In this document: positions 24,901-35,700 of the stretch, in pieces
Numbering within the stretch: the first letter of the stretch is position 1
Layout of the letters: each line of letters opens with the position of its first letter
From: a virus
Reading direction: 5' to 3' (one strand)
Length of the DNA: 40,246 bases
Virus record (IMG/VR): IMGVR_UViG_3300002514_008566
Location: 1 to 40,246 of that record
Made by a program: the position numbers and the translations under genes
Notes under the pieces: model-generated
Databases searched by the model: none
What the model saw: only the letters and a program-made list of their open reading frames with translations
Told to the model about the DNA's origin: nothing

Positions 24901-27900
24901 TACCAAAAGGCCACAGCTTTCCTGCCAGTTTTTCTGGTTCTATTAACAGAAAATATGTCTATTCAGCAAAAAAACAATTACCAGAGTTTATTAATAGCTC
25001 AGATATGGTTAAGGTTTTGACCGATGATGATATTTCTTTTAATAAAGGCGACCTACTTAGACCAACGAATTATTACATGTATATTGAAAAAAGCATGTAC
25101 CAATCTATTTCTGAAGAAATGATAAGAATGTTTTCCTCAATCAAAGATTTTAATAATTTGATTGGAGAGCCAGTAAATAAATATCGTGACAAGTACAAAC
25201 ACATGGAAAAGCTTCGTGAGCTTTTTTTCGAGAGAGTAGGGAACACACCAGATTTAGATAAATATATTGATTTTTATAAGTGGGTTGACCAAACTTTAGA
25301 TGTACTTCTTGGTTATTTGGTACCCGCCTCAGCAGATATTAGTGATCAACATGGAAGCAATATTCGCACACTAGTAGAGAGTCATGTTCTAGAAAGAAAT
25401 AAATATAAATGGCAATATCCAACGATAGAAGATAAACAATCAGTACCCGAAGGAAATATACTTGGCATTAATGAACTTTTATATGATTGGGAATATGGCC
25501 ACGATCCCCTTCTTAGTAACACTCAATCTGATAAGTGTCTTTGGTGGAAAGACAGGGCAGAAAGAACAGACGCTCTCGCAAGTGGCGATCCAAGCGTTGA
25601 TAGCGACAAACAAGCAATGCTTGATTCCATCAACAACGAGACGAACGCCAAAGATTATATGCTTTATGATAATGCAACTAGCACAACTTATTCTGGCTCT
25701 ACATTTGTAACGCGCCGATTAGCCAAACCATACAAACTTAAAGTCGATGAATCTCGTACGATCAAGGGCGGATCGAATTATTATCCGAATAAAAATTATA
25801 ATTTCAACCTAGTCAAGGCCCGAAAAGAGACTGGTTTGATGTCTTTTGTTTGGTCTTTGAACTACTTTGATAACTTTAAGAATTTTGCTTCCGTGGCGCC
25901 CCTTAAAGACTGCAATGACGACTTAGGTTTAGGGAAAAAGCGCAAATGGACCTCACAAGCGACGGGACCGGGGACTGCCCGGGGATATTACGATAGAGCG
26001 AAAGGTGCTATATTGATGCCATTCAGTTTGTATAGTTCGTCTATTGACGGGGGGTATCATGATACAATTGTAACAAATTTTATGTCGGGAGCCGACATCA
26101 CAAACCTCCACAGCGATATTTATGGTTTTGACAAAGAAGTCCCCACGCAAAGCCCGTTTACAGAAAAGTTTGTTGGGGGCCTCCAGTACAGACACGCCGC
26201 TTTAAACACTGGGTCAGATGAAAGGAGCAATCGTGCGGAGGGGTGGATCCTCAAGGTACCCTCGACCTCACCAACGATCCAAATGCATGGCGTAATGGGC
26301 CAGGATCCATTTGCACTATACTATAGAGACGAAATAGCCAAACGCCCCGTAAATATTAGAAACATTCAGCAAACGACGGCTTCAAATCTAACAAATATTG
26401 GCAATTATACCAAAGATTATGAAGTTTTAATGACCAACGGTCGTTCAATCAACAATCGATATTTCACTAAGAATGAAGGCATTTCTGCGAGTTCGGTAAG
26501 TTCCCAGGTCATAAGTGGCGTTTTAGATTACGGTCTCCCAGGCACTTCGCAATCACAAAGAGGCCGACAAGAAGTTGTTATAAATGGCTTAACTTCCACC
26601 GCGCGCAATGATTATATCATTGTTAATAGGTTCTCTGCACCTGGAGACCCATCAACAATGGGCTTCGCCTTTTTGGATATCGAATCTCAAGAGTATTCAG
26701 TATACAATTCTTTGCCATGGCGCAATTTAATTGTTCGCGAGAGCCTCCAAGAACTACTAACAGACCACACAAAACAATTTGGATACTTTAGTGATACACA
26801 AAACTCTGCAAGTTATGTTTTAGCAGGAGAGACTTATCCCGGCACAAGCGGGTCTGTGAGCGTTCTAAATTATGCAAGTACCGCGTCGTTTCATAAAGTT
26901 AACAGAAATGCAGTAAGAACAATAAGCTTGACAGAGGATACGGCCAACTTTTCTAATGAGAAATATATTAAGTTTGTATCTTCAAGTTTTCAGTATCTTT
27001 CTGGTTCTACCGGTACCAATGTAGGGGTTGGAACTAAGTTTACATTTTCTGCTTGGATCAATCCCACCGTGACAACTGACGGGTATAATGTTATTGCGTC
27101 TCTAGGGGACTACGGCACTCCACAAAACTCGCGATTTTATGTAGCTCTTTACGATGATACCAACCCTAGAGTTTCAGCATGGGTCTCCCATCAGGGAGGA
27201 GCTACCGGAAAAGAGTATTTCACTCCGGCAGATTCTATTACTGATAATATATGGCAGCACATTGCAGTGACGTTTAATAGCGTTACTCAAGACTTTAATA
27301 TTTATATAAACGGCGCCACATCTCTTCCGTACACTGCAACAGAGGATAATATAGCAAGACTTGCTGACAGCAGCGCGCCACTGATTTTTGGAGCCATAGC
27401 TGTGAATGAGGCTCTAGGGTACAATTATAACGGCTCTATGGATGAAGTGAGCTATTGGAATGTGGATTTAAGCCCCGCGGAAATTAAAGAAATTCATGAC
27501 GGCGATTCTGGTCTTTATGGCGCCTTTTCTGGCCCGGGCAATTTAAACACTCACTCGAAAGCGGCAAATCTAATTTCGTGGTGGCGAATGGGTGATAATT
27601 ATTATGATGACGTTACGCCTGGAATTCCCGATGGTGTACAAGACGGGGGAATAAATGACAACAACAACGACCTAGGAGTCCCCAACGCCAATTACCCAGC
27701 TTCTTCTTCTGTAAGTTATCTCACAGGCGCCTCCCACTATCTTACCGAGGAAGGCCCAAAAAGAAATGACAATTGGTTTGTGCAGCATCAGATTCCACAA
27801 ACTGATTTACAATATCAATGGATTACCGCTAGTGTTATGAATGGCTATAATGGCGCAGCACTTTATGGTTTTGAACAGCCAGATTTTAGCAATGCAAGCT

Positions 27901-30900
27901 TGGCCTCCACAGACATTACATTTGTATCGCAAAGCCAAATTGAAGATGCGAATGGAAATAAAGTTGATTTTGCTGGAATAAATACGTTAATTATTGATCC
28001 GATTACAAGCACCTCGAATACATTAAGTTCATCTGATGGATATCTGGGCTATAGCAACAATTTAATCGGCGCCGGCCTTGATCCATCTCAAATTTTAAAT
28101 GGTTTAAATCTCCACCGACACGGCCCTTATGGATGGGCCTCTTGGCAACAAACGCGAGGAAGCGATAACCCCATAATCCGAACACACAGAAAAGAAAACA
28201 GACAATCATTTTTAAAGCTAGCTTTAGAAGGCACAGCGTCTGGGAAAGTAAAGTTTAAAAAGACTATAGTTTCTCAAATTGAGCCGCCAGTTACATCTAA
28301 GTTTAAGCCATTCAAACACGACCTAATAATAAAAGAAAACTACAAAGCTGATTCTCCCACAGCACCAATAACAATTAGACACACTTACGGGAATGAAAAA
28401 AATTGGTTTCCTCAAAAAGTATCGGGCTCATTAGATTTAGATAAAGAAAGTTTTGTCTATATACTAGCCGGGCAAATTGGGCAATCAATTACTCAAGTGC
28501 CAAAGACTTTAATTTATGATTCTTTAAATCATTTTATTTTAAGAAAAGATATGAGTGGCTCAGTTGCAAATCCAGTTAGTAACTTTGTAAATATGACTTT
28601 GGGACAAACAATTTATCCTCGGGAACACTACACTTATTTGAAAAGCACAAGACAGCGAGACAATTTTCAAAATGGATTTTGGAGAGACGCTAGGGCCGAT
28701 CGATATCGCTACAACACGAGCATCAACTCACAGGGCCCGTCAGCGTCCACGTTCTCTCCCGGGGTCTACCGATCCGATAGTATCTGGCCACTAGATGCAC
28801 GCACAGACTTTCTTACTGGCGGCACATGGATGGCTTCTTGTGAATCATTGTATGGTTTTCTTAGTAACTGCACAACGAATGATCCCGGCGAGCTACAAAA
28901 TATTTATACCATCTTCCCACAGGGCATGTACTACGGCGGCCTGTACCAGTACACTCTTGGAAATGCCGCGGCCACATATTGTCGAGCGGTTCCGGAACTA
29001 TTTCCAGGCGCTCTTTTTACCGGTGCGCTGGACTCCCCGGGAGAAATACACGGAGGCCAAACACTTTGGGAAGCCGGCTCCCAAGCTGGCATCAATCCTT
29101 TTTACGATTCATATGAATATTATATTGAAGATTTAAAAAGACTAGGCAAAGATTATGGAATCATACCAGAGTTTAGAATTAGTGAACATATGGATTTTTA
29201 TGTTAACAACAATCCAAAAGCAACAGAGAACTTTTTAGTCGATAATCCTAATTTTCTTACTTTAACTGGATCAACTCTTTCTAGCAGCGGGGACTCTTCT
29301 TTTTATACAGTATATTCAACGAGCGATTTTATGGAACATTTTAATCAAGTTCGAAGTGATTACGTAAAAACCGCGGTTCCCACCGAACTTAAGCTTGAAT
29401 GCAAAGGACTAATGAAGTTTTTACCATATGATGGTTTTTATCCCGCCCAGAGAACATTACAACTGGCAACATTATTTAGCTCATCTTATGCGGACAATAT
29501 TACAATTGATGCCAAGATCCCTGGCTCGTGGCACAGGTGGATTTGGTCGGGCGTGCTGAAACCCATATTATCTCCTGGAATATTATATAATTCAATTAAA
29601 TCTGGAATCTCTGTTGATTATCCTATAACGGATGTCTCCGCGACTACAGTAACAGGTAGTGCTCGGTTTGGAAGTGGAGATGGGGGCGATCCGCGCTTTA
29701 GTGGTTCGTTTGCCTCTCGGGTACCGTTTGAAGCGCTAGCCAATCCGGATTATTATTTGCGTGGAAGACTAATCGAATCCAGAGAACCATATCCACAATC
29801 TGGACCCTACTTATCGCAGAGCTGGGGCTCAGCTAGCATCGGCGTCGCAAAGAACCCACTGTATCGGTATGCAATGAATAACTTTTTAGCTGAGACCCCA
29901 TCATTTTTCTTACAGGGCGGTAGCCTCTCTACCATATCTTCAAGGCCAGACACAGATATAATAACTGTTCAAAAAAATAAAGAATATAAGATGAGAATTG
30001 TTGTAGGCCACTCAAAGTGGGATAATTTAGAAAATTTAGAAAATTCGTACCTCGAAGCTTCTCAGCAGCGCTCATATGATAGTCTTTCTTACGACTATAA
30101 CCCACCCACTATAACGATGTATAACCGTGCTTTTAATCGTTCAACTAAACAAGATTATTCATCTAGCTTTGTAGGTGTGAGTGGAACAATGCATGCCTAT
30201 GGGTCATCTTTTGGACCTCCTTGTGCCGCTTCTTCTTCATACGGGTATGAAGCTAGTTTTGAGCCTTTTACACCCCCTTATTATAACGGCTATAGCCATA
30301 TTGAAGTTACATATACCTCCGATATTGGGGGCGAAACACCAATAACTGAAATATTGGCCGGCGCCCAAGAAACGGCCACCTACTTCCGAGAATGTACTCG
30401 ATTAGGTTATGCTGGATCCACGGCCGCCGCTAGCGCAATGCAGCTTTCCTCTTCTTTAAATTGGAATCAACTTGTTACAGACCCGGTATCCGAAACACAT
30501 AAATGGGTGATACAACCCAAATGGGAATGCCCCATACTAGACTTTAATAGTGCTGATATTACATTGCCAATTACTGGGTCTGGATCGGTTGCAAAAGGAA
30601 TGTGGCATCAATACGGCTCTATTCCAAATCCTGGCTCCGGAGTCTTCTTAACACTCCAGGATGTAACAGGCTCAGAATCACTGCGAGATCTTGTAGGCAT
30701 GGACGCTAGACAGTTAAAGTTGGGTCGAATCCCAGAAGAGGGTAAAGAAATCTCCGAAGCCATTGTTGCAATACCGTTTTGGGCAATGAGTAGTAACACT
30801 AAAGGATATTTTAGAATCCACAGACAAACAATTGATTGGGCGAATGCTGCACTAAGGCCACCACCACCAGCGCATGCCGCCGAACCTAATTACTGGGTCG

Positions 30901-31667
30901 ACAAGTATATACAAACAGAAAAACCTTTTAAAACTCTTAAGCCCGCTCAAAGTATTTATGAAATGATTAAGAAAATGAAAAAATATGTCATCCCTCCTCG
31001 TTTCGACTTCTTAACAAATAAGAGTATTAAGCCCTTAGCAATGATGATTTTTGAGTTTTCACAACAACTGTCACAACAAGATTTGTCTAATATATGGCAA
31101 AATTTACCACCAACAAGTTTAAGCACAATTGTAACAGGGTCTCAAGCAACAATCTCATTAGATCTTCTACGACGTTATGAATCTTTTGATGAAGACCCAA
31201 CAGGAGAAAGCTGGAAAGGATTTGATTTATTAAATAGCCGCCCCTCCGACCCGGGCTGTCTGCCACACTGCCTCCCAAGTGATATTCAATGGATTGTTTT
31301 TAAAGTAAAACAAAAAGCAAAAACTAATTATTTTGATATAACAGCAAAAAATGAAAAATCTGAAGCTCAAACAGCTATGGGTCTCGATCCAACTTTTAAA
31401 GGTCCTCTTTCAATTCCTAATTATAGTTTTAATTGGCCATATGATTTCTTTTCTTTAGTGGAGTTAGCTAAAATAGATTCTACATACAAACTAGAGCCAC
31501 ATCCATCATTATTATCACTTACCAGTGGCTCGGCGATTTCTTTTGAAGAGTCGGCAGCTAAAACGGTTACAGCAGATCAGCCCCATACACAGATCACGGA
31601 AGAGCAACACGAACCGCCCGGTACCACGCCAAAGCCACCCGCCGGCCCGGGCGGTGGAGAGTATTAA
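21993..31667 (+). CDS. Giant LamG-containing virion protein, 3224 residues
   Basis: The largest gene here. The N-terminus (MSTNYKKLFGQKDIILTNES) and residues about 470-650 (NWILDEDENKEHTPLRNLTQ, then YKTKGTEKSFRNLIRCFG) look like a tail/baseplate scaffold. LamG-like jelly rolls are at 187-361 (VEFWLKKDEF, SWHHYAFTFKN, GSLDEFRFWKTART) and 1655-1838 (FTFSAWINP, IWQHIAVTFNS, GSMDEVSYWNVDLSPAEI), with a more divergent one at 775-900 (RWTFSVAIRP, YIGAHRLNFSGSL, STRVWLSHLATG). Such lectin folds commonly bind glycans, so host-surface binding is possible. The C-terminus is Pro/Gly-rich (PGTTPKPPAGPGGGEY). One base separates it from the previous stop and the ribosome site is weak, so translation probably depends on coupling. 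Confidence 0.65.
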   Translation: MSTNYKKLFGQKDIILTNESREALGSEVESVAYMTEYFNKKEKFIPPIDFSQPKHFARFGSAEKYYIDAIDSIYKTYPYDGSLKERIQWELSSSYLDLYIFENNYPRTNGYVVFSSEGWGTQAALSDGYGAPPTSSYEYISIQGGPNTSQRTKGKDIQDITGDYKSGYANIWEPSKNRESNLKIGGIDGNTVEFWLKKDEFLGASLTNQEVLFDLYTNNFASSSANYGRLTIELTSAASGSPFKATYMSGTSGFSNEIIGSNITVSSVTDNSWHHYAFTFKNTGSNIEVNLFVDGVCDETIITGSSIDYVSGNINAVIGALATAPSGTNYPTLGWGKLSGSLDEFRFWKTARTSQQVGRYYIEPIGGGTNTDDANTALGIYYKFNEGITLTSSVDNTVLDYSGRISNGNFIGYNSSARSTNSAMVESGKVTKEFKDPILYSFHPEVLTLRETKKNEGQVYDYSNNAAIYHTLPNWILDEDENKEHTPLRNLTQIIGSYFDSLANQVWALPKLKHKNYLSSSFKTFPFSDRLLESVGFSYFPELFSDATALAQFRNREDKSLFKQKLYEVKNLIYQNIYNNIVYIYKTKGTEKSFRNLIRCFGFDNEVYKINLYGNRVTYQLKDNYKSIAEFKKYINFTLTGTYGATVFPVSSSNNPNSTSFISGTTNERDYMALTMETETAFPIRHSMADSNTAVQSSEGSSKSFRAYEPFRTASLFGMHQVGGTTENDLTWAATDYANFQVYAIRDSDFSKRCYFKLTGVGSTTMPTLTSSYFDEVFDDTRWTFSVAIRPNIYPSADLPSASSTNVTSTGYQVEFYGVEKVLDTTKNEFFLTSTISATDGQRFLNNPKSIYIGAHRLNFSGSLQEQSDGNISSTRVWLSHLATGTIQQHAQDVQNYGVPSPYKSAYLYQTSMAGTRVPEIHTLALNWTFDTLTGSDSSGEFIGEDFSSGSTSLQNRYNWIGNIIGKQYLPKGHSFPASFSGSINRKYVYSAKKQLPEFINSSDMVKVLTDDDISFNKGDLLRPTNYYMYIEKSMYQSISEEMIRMFSSIKDFNNLIGEPVNKYRDKYKHMEKLRELFFERVGNTPDLDKYIDFYKWVDQTLDVLLGYLVPASADISDQHGSNIRTLVESHVLERNKYKWQYPTIEDKQSVPEGNILGINELLYDWEYGHDPLLSNTQSDKCLWWKDRAERTDALASGDPSVDSDKQAMLDSINNETNAKDYMLYDNATSTTYSGSTFVTRRLAKPYKLKVDESRTIKGGSNYYPNKNYNFNLVKARKETGLMSFVWSLNYFDNFKNFASVAPLKDCNDDLGLGKKRKWTSQATGPGTARGYYDRAKGAILMPFSLYSSSIDGGYHDTIVTNFMSGADITNLHSDIYGFDKEVPTQSPFTEKFVGGLQYRHAALNTGSDERSNRAEGWILKVPSTSPTIQMHGVMGQDPFALYYRDEIAKRPVNIRNIQQTTASNLTNIGNYTKDYEVLMTNGRSINNRYFTKNEGISASSVSSQVISGVLDYGLPGTSQSQRGRQEVVINGLTSTARNDYIIVNRFSAPGDPSTMGFAFLDIESQEYSVYNSLPWRNLIVRESLQELLTDHTKQFGYFSDTQNSASYVLAGETYPGTSGSVSVLNYASTASFHKVNRNAVRTISLTEDTANFSNEKYIKFVSSSFQYLSGSTGTNVGVGTKFTFSAWINPTVTTDGYNVIASLGDYGTPQNSRFYVALYDDTNPRVSAWVSHQGGATGKEYFTPADSITDNIWQHIAVTFNSVTQDFNIYINGATSLPYTATEDNIARLADSSAPLIFGAIAVNEALGYNYNGSMDEVSYWNVDLSPAEIKEIHDGDSGLYGAFSGPGNLNTHSKAANLISWWRMGDNYYDDVTPGIPDGVQDGGINDNNNDLGVPNANYPASSSVSYLTGASHYLTEEGPKRNDNWFVQHQIPQTDLQYQWITASVMNGYNGAALYGFEQPDFSNASLASTDITFVSQSQIEDANGNKVDFAGINTLIIDPITSTSNTLSSSDGYLGYSNNLIGAGLDPSQILNGLNLHRHGPYGWASWQQTRGSDNPIIRTHRKENRQSFLKLALEGTASGKVKFKKTIVSQIEPPVTSKFKPFKHDLIIKENYKADSPTAPITIRHTYGNEKNWFPQKVSGSLDLDKESFVYILAGQIGQSITQVPKTLIYDSLNHFILRKDMSGSVANPVSNFVNMTLGQTIYPREHYTYLKSTRQRDNFQNGFWRDARADRYRYNTSINSQGPSASTFSPGVYRSDSIWPLDARTDFLTGGTWMASCESLYGFLSNCTTNDPGELQNIYTIFPQGMYYGGLYQYTLGNAAATYCRAVPELFPGALFTGALDSPGEIHGGQTLWEAGSQAGINPFYDSYEYYIEDLKRLGKDYGIIPEFRISEHMDFYVNNNPKATENFLVDNPNFLTLTGSTLSSSGDSSFYTVYSTSDFMEHFNQVRSDYVKTAVPTELKLECKGLMKFLPYDGFYPAQRTLQLATLFSSSYADNITIDAKIPGSWHRWIWSGVLKPILSPGILYNSIKSGISVDYPITDVSATTVTGSARFGSGDGGDPRFSGSFASRVPFEALANPDYYLRGRLIESREPYPQSGPYLSQSWGSASIGVAKNPLYRYAMNNFLAETPSFFLQGGSLSTISSRPDTDIITVQKNKEYKMRIVVGHSKWDNLENLENSYLEASQQRSYDSLSYDYNPPTITMYNRAFNRSTKQDYSSSFVGVSGTMHAYGSSFGPPCAASSSYGYEASFEPFTPPYYNGYSHIEVTYTSDIGGETPITEILAGAQETATYFRECTRLGYAGSTAAASAMQLSSSLNWNQLVTDPVSETHKWVIQPKWECPILDFNSADITLPITGSGSVAKGMWHQYGSIPNPGSGVFLTLQDVTGSESLRDLVGMDARQLKLGRIPEEGKEISEAIVAIPFWAMSSNTKGYFRIHRQTIDWANAALRPPPPAHAAEPNYWVDKYIQTEKPFKTLKPAQSIYEMIKKMKKYVIPPRFDFLTNKSIKPLAMMIFEFSQQLSQQDLSNIWQNLPPTSLSTIVTGSQATISLDLLRRYESFDEDPTGESWKGFDLLNSRPSDPGCLPHCLPSDIQWIVFKVKQKAKTNYFDITAKNEKSEAQTAMGLDPTFKGPLSIPNYSFNWPYDFFSLVELAKIDSTYKLEPHPSLLSLTSGSAISFEESAAKTVTADQPHTQITEEQHEPPGTTPKPPAGPGGGEY

Positions 31668-31670
31668 TAG

Positions 31671-32744
31671 ATGAGTTTTTTAGACCCAAAAGAGAGAGTC
31701 ATTGACTTACAACTAACTTCATATGGAAGATACAAGCTTTCTGTTGGTACGTTTAAACCAGCAATGTACGCGTTCTTTGACAGCGATATTATTTATGATA
31801 AACGCTTCACTCAAAGCGGTTCAGCGACTAAAACAAAAGAATTACAAAACGAGATTGAAGGGCGTATACAACAGGAAACCATGCGCTTTGAGGCACAAAG
31901 ACTCTATAGGCCTTCTGAGTACGGCGTCTTTTCTGTAAACCCAAATTTGGCTCACAATTTAATGCCAGGCGTTTATCCGGACAAAAAGAATGAAATGGGC
32001 CTAACTCAGACTCCTGAAAAATCATATATTTTTTTAGAGCCAATTGGCAATTCTGCTTTTAATTCTAATAATATAGCAGCTTGGGATATTGGATTTTATA
32101 AAGCCGAGCTAACCGGCTCATCAATTGTTCTTACTGGCTCAAACGCAGACATACCAACTACTTTTATTCCACAATTAGAGTGCAATATAATGTACCGCCT
32201 TGAACGATATCAAGCAGATGTAGAAAAACAAAACACACTTGGCACGTGGGAAAAAATGCCACAAGTGGGTGAAGATGTAGCAGCCCATCAAGCTATGTAT
32301 GATGAAGACACTCCCATTATATTTAGCGATAATACATATTTAATTTATAAAGAAGATTTTGCTTTATTGAAAATAGAAGAAGTAAATACTGAATTTTTAA
32401 AAGAAAATTTTGAATTAGAAGTTTTTAGGAGAGATCCGATAGAAAAAAAAGACCCAGAAACTGGCGAGATAATATCTGGCTCTGCTTCTGAAGTGTTAAA
32501 AAAATTATATTTTGCAGGCGATGATACTGATGTCAAGTCCACCGACCGCGTTGATTATTATTTTGATATCGATTATGATTTTGAGATAAATGAAGAAGAG
32601 TATTGTAAACTCAGGCGCACCGAAGACAAAATTAAAAATATTTATGCCGATAAAGTATTTAACTGTGAGGCTAGAAAAGAAACTCTTTATGCATTAAATA
32701 TTTATGCTACAAAAGAAAATCAACCTCCGGGAGATCCTTGTTAA
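31671..32744 (+). CDS. Virion protein with FLD / LT..GR N-terminal module
   Basis: 357 residues. The first 45 residues read MSFLDPKERVIDLQLTSYGR, then KLSVGTFKPAMYAFFDSDIIYD. The same pattern (M-x-F-L-D, D-x-x-L-T-x-x-G-R, G-x-F, A-F, D, Y) begins the partial gene at 40110, so the two share a module. The rest has an acidic centre, and YDFEINEEEYCKLRRTED near the end. It resembles conserved structural proteins I associate with marine T4-like phages, but no T4 gene name fits. GGAG lies upstream and a spare TAG sits between the previous TAA and this ATG. The stop overlaps the next start by one base. Confidence 0.55.
   Translation: MSFLDPKERVIDLQLTSYGRYKLSVGTFKPAMYAFFDSDIIYDKRFTQSGSATKTKELQNEIEGRIQQETMRFEAQRLYRPSEYGVFSVNPNLAHNLMPGVYPDKKNEMGLTQTPEKSYIFLEPIGNSAFNSNNIAAWDIGFYKAELTGSSIVLTGSNADIPTTFIPQLECNIMYRLERYQADVEKQNTLGTWEKMPQVGEDVAAHQAMYDEDTPIIFSDNTYLIYKEDFALLKIEEVNTEFLKENFELEVFRRDPIEKKDPETGEIISGSASEVLKKLYFAGDDTDVKSTDRVDYYFDIDYDFEINEEEYCKLRRTEDKIKNIYADKVFNCEARKETLYALNIYATKENQPPGDPC
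32729..32733 (+). promoter_or_regulatory. Ribosome binding site deciding the start at 32744
   Basis: GGGAG lies ten bases before ATG 32744, inside the end of the preceding gene. It favours this ATG (TAATG junction) over an in-frame TTG at 32738. Confidence 0.6.
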
Positions 32745-35700
32745 TGAGTTATGAATTTAATGGGCTACTTGATTCTGTATTGCCAAATGTTTATATTAAT
32801 AGAATTACTTTAGAACAACTCAATTCTCAGCCGCTATCGAACAATAAATACGATCAGGCGCCTCATATTGATCAATCCACGACCGTGTTGGCCACCGCAG
32901 AAACCAACATCCCCGGATACGGCGCTGCCCAAGTCGCCGACGTGCCCTCTCTTCTTCCTACATATGGCAGCTACGAAGATGTATTAAAAGTTACTTTTGA
33001 TTTATTTTTAGAAATACCAAGTATTGATAGTGACGATTTTTGGAGTTTTCTTTTCGATGACGATATAACAAAACATCTATCAATAAATTTATTACTTTTT
33101 AGCGGCGCCGCCGGCAAAGATTATTATAAAAAGTTAATGTCCGGTCGCACCACCTATGATTACCCATCAGTTGTAACGGTAGTAAGTAATTTAGATGCAG
33201 GCGTTACAGACTTCTGGAATTTAAAAAAGGAGATTGATTTTGAGTATAAAAGTGAAAAATCTATATTTACTCATTTAATGCAGCCCGGCAAGTTTCTTGA
33301 CGGCCCGGGCTGGGATGCATCACAGAAGCTTGCATATATTAGGCAAAAATATTCAAAAACATTACCAGACGGCACTGTTGTCTACAAGATTCCTATTAGA
33401 ATGGAAGCACAATTAAATGGCACCTCTCCCGCTCATTTGGCTGCTATAGCATATTGCGGGTTCGACGCCACGCAACTGTTATCAGACGAGACTGGGGCGT
33501 GGAACTCAGGAGAAGCTCTTGTGCCCGGTAATCCGGCTCAAGCGGTCGGTCAGAAGCACCTGACTAAAACCCACGGCCGCATGGCTACAGAAGTGATTAT
33601 TCAGAACAAGAAGCTTCAAGACACGGGAATGATATTTTTTGTTTCAAACGATCAAAGCGTATACGACAATCCGGAGCTTTCTGCAACACGAGATGCCATG
33701 TTTAATCACCTCAAGGGGCAGCTTTGGTTTGGGAACGTTCGAAAGCCCGATAAAACTGTGGTTGACCAGACATATAATAAAACTTTAAAATATCTGGCCG
33801 GCCAAAGCCATGTATCTGATGAGGAACAAGGAGATGGGCTCGTGTACAACCGCCCGCAGCCATTTCTAGATTACATAGTCGTGCCAAACCATCGCATACA
33901 AGACTTTAGACAGACAATAATAATGAAACAAATGGCCAATTTTAATCCCGCCATAGAATCAATATTTGGAGGAAGCTATATTGATTCACGATCAACAACT
34001 AAAGTAGCAGGCTTAGACAGACCAGCAATATTTTCAAACCTTATCTCATCAATTGATAACTTAAATCATATTAAATTATTTTTTAGTATTGATTGGGGTA
34101 AATTAATTAGAAAGCATTGCGCAGTTCCTGCATTAATAGATAAATTATCATTTAATCCTTCTGAGTTATCAACCGTATTTGATATGTCTCCGAAACCCAT
34201 CTCATTTAAGGTTTTTAGGGAGCGCGTAGACGTGTCCAATAGTATCGTCAATGATGGGGGGAGAAAATTAATTTATGATAAATATCCAAATATTTATTTT
34301 CATGTTGGCGAGCAGAACCAGACCGGCGACCTTCCATCCACATACGCCGGCGGTAAATGGTGGCCCGATGTTGTTCTTTCTTCTCTAACACCAGTAAAGA
34401 TTAATTCAGGCTTCAATGGCCGAATAAAACACTATTCTTTTACGGACTATGATATTAAGCGCACAACAAAAGGTAAATTTAAATATTCAATCGAATTTGA
34501 ATTATATGATCCAACATTGTATTATTTACAAGATCAGCTTAAATCAATACAAATAGCTCTTAGTTTATTAAAAAAATATATGTATCTCGCTAATGGAACT
34601 CATGGTAATCAACTTTATTATAATTCACATTTAGGATATTTTGAAGAAGGGTTTAAAACACTCGCTGGCCCCGGAACCCCCGAGATTGAAGGCCTGGGCT
34701 TCACCAACGGAGTTTTACCGTCCTCAATTTCTGATGTCATAGGTACGCTTAAATTTATGACACAAGTTATGCGCTCTAAGTCCTCCTCTAAACCCAGCCA
34801 ATTGCCAGTCTGGGATGTCACAATTAAAAATATGTTAAACCCGGACACAGCAACCCCAGACTCTATAACAACTGTATACGAGATGTTTAGTACGATTGCA
34901 CTTCAGTTAAAAAGCTTTATTCAGTCTTTTGCTATTGCTAAAATTCCAAAAGCAGCTACAGCAAAACATGTAAATGAAGATGGTACCACATCTCCGATAA
35001 TGAAAAGTTTTACTAAAGTACCAACTGGACCCTCCATCCCACAAAGAAAAATTACTGTAGAATACACTTTTGATGGAGGCCCTGAAATAGTAGATACCAC
35101 GAAGATGACCGCAGCTTATGATTTCTTTGGTGACGTAAAAAATCTTTCTGAGTATAATGTTGGATTAAAGGTTATACCAATTGTTGGCCACGGCTCGGGT
35201 TCTTCTTATGAAAAAAAATCGATTTCACAAACCTCAAATTATTTTCTTGAAAACGAACTACCAGGAGATGCCGATAATATTGAAAAAAAAGCATTTAGTA
35301 TCCCTTTCGAATTGGGGCTAAACAACACGCAACACAACATTTTAACATCAATTAAAGAGACCCAAGGAAGGTTCTTCACGGTAAGCTTGAATCATACATA
35401 TTTGCCAAAAACCATAGGTACCTCTATGTGGTGGGACAAGACCTTAAATAATATAATTCGCTATAAGTATGATTTATTTGGCGATCCCGGGGACAATTCT
35501 TACCTAGGTTATTTTGAAAGCACTCAGTTTCCGGACATACACTTAGTTAATTCTGAAATGAAAGGAATTCTTAACGCATATCAATCTTTGGCGCACAAAG
35601 GTGCCGTTTTTGATCATGAACAGTGGGCATCCCCTGAAGATCCTTTGATGCTGGGCGGCGAAAGTGGCCCCAACGACGAACCGCTGCCCCCGAATGCACA

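Noticed and set aside
32738-32743. TTG start six bases before the 1249-residue gene
   Set aside because: ATG 32744 has better ribosome-site spacing and the TAATG overlap used elsewhere in the window.
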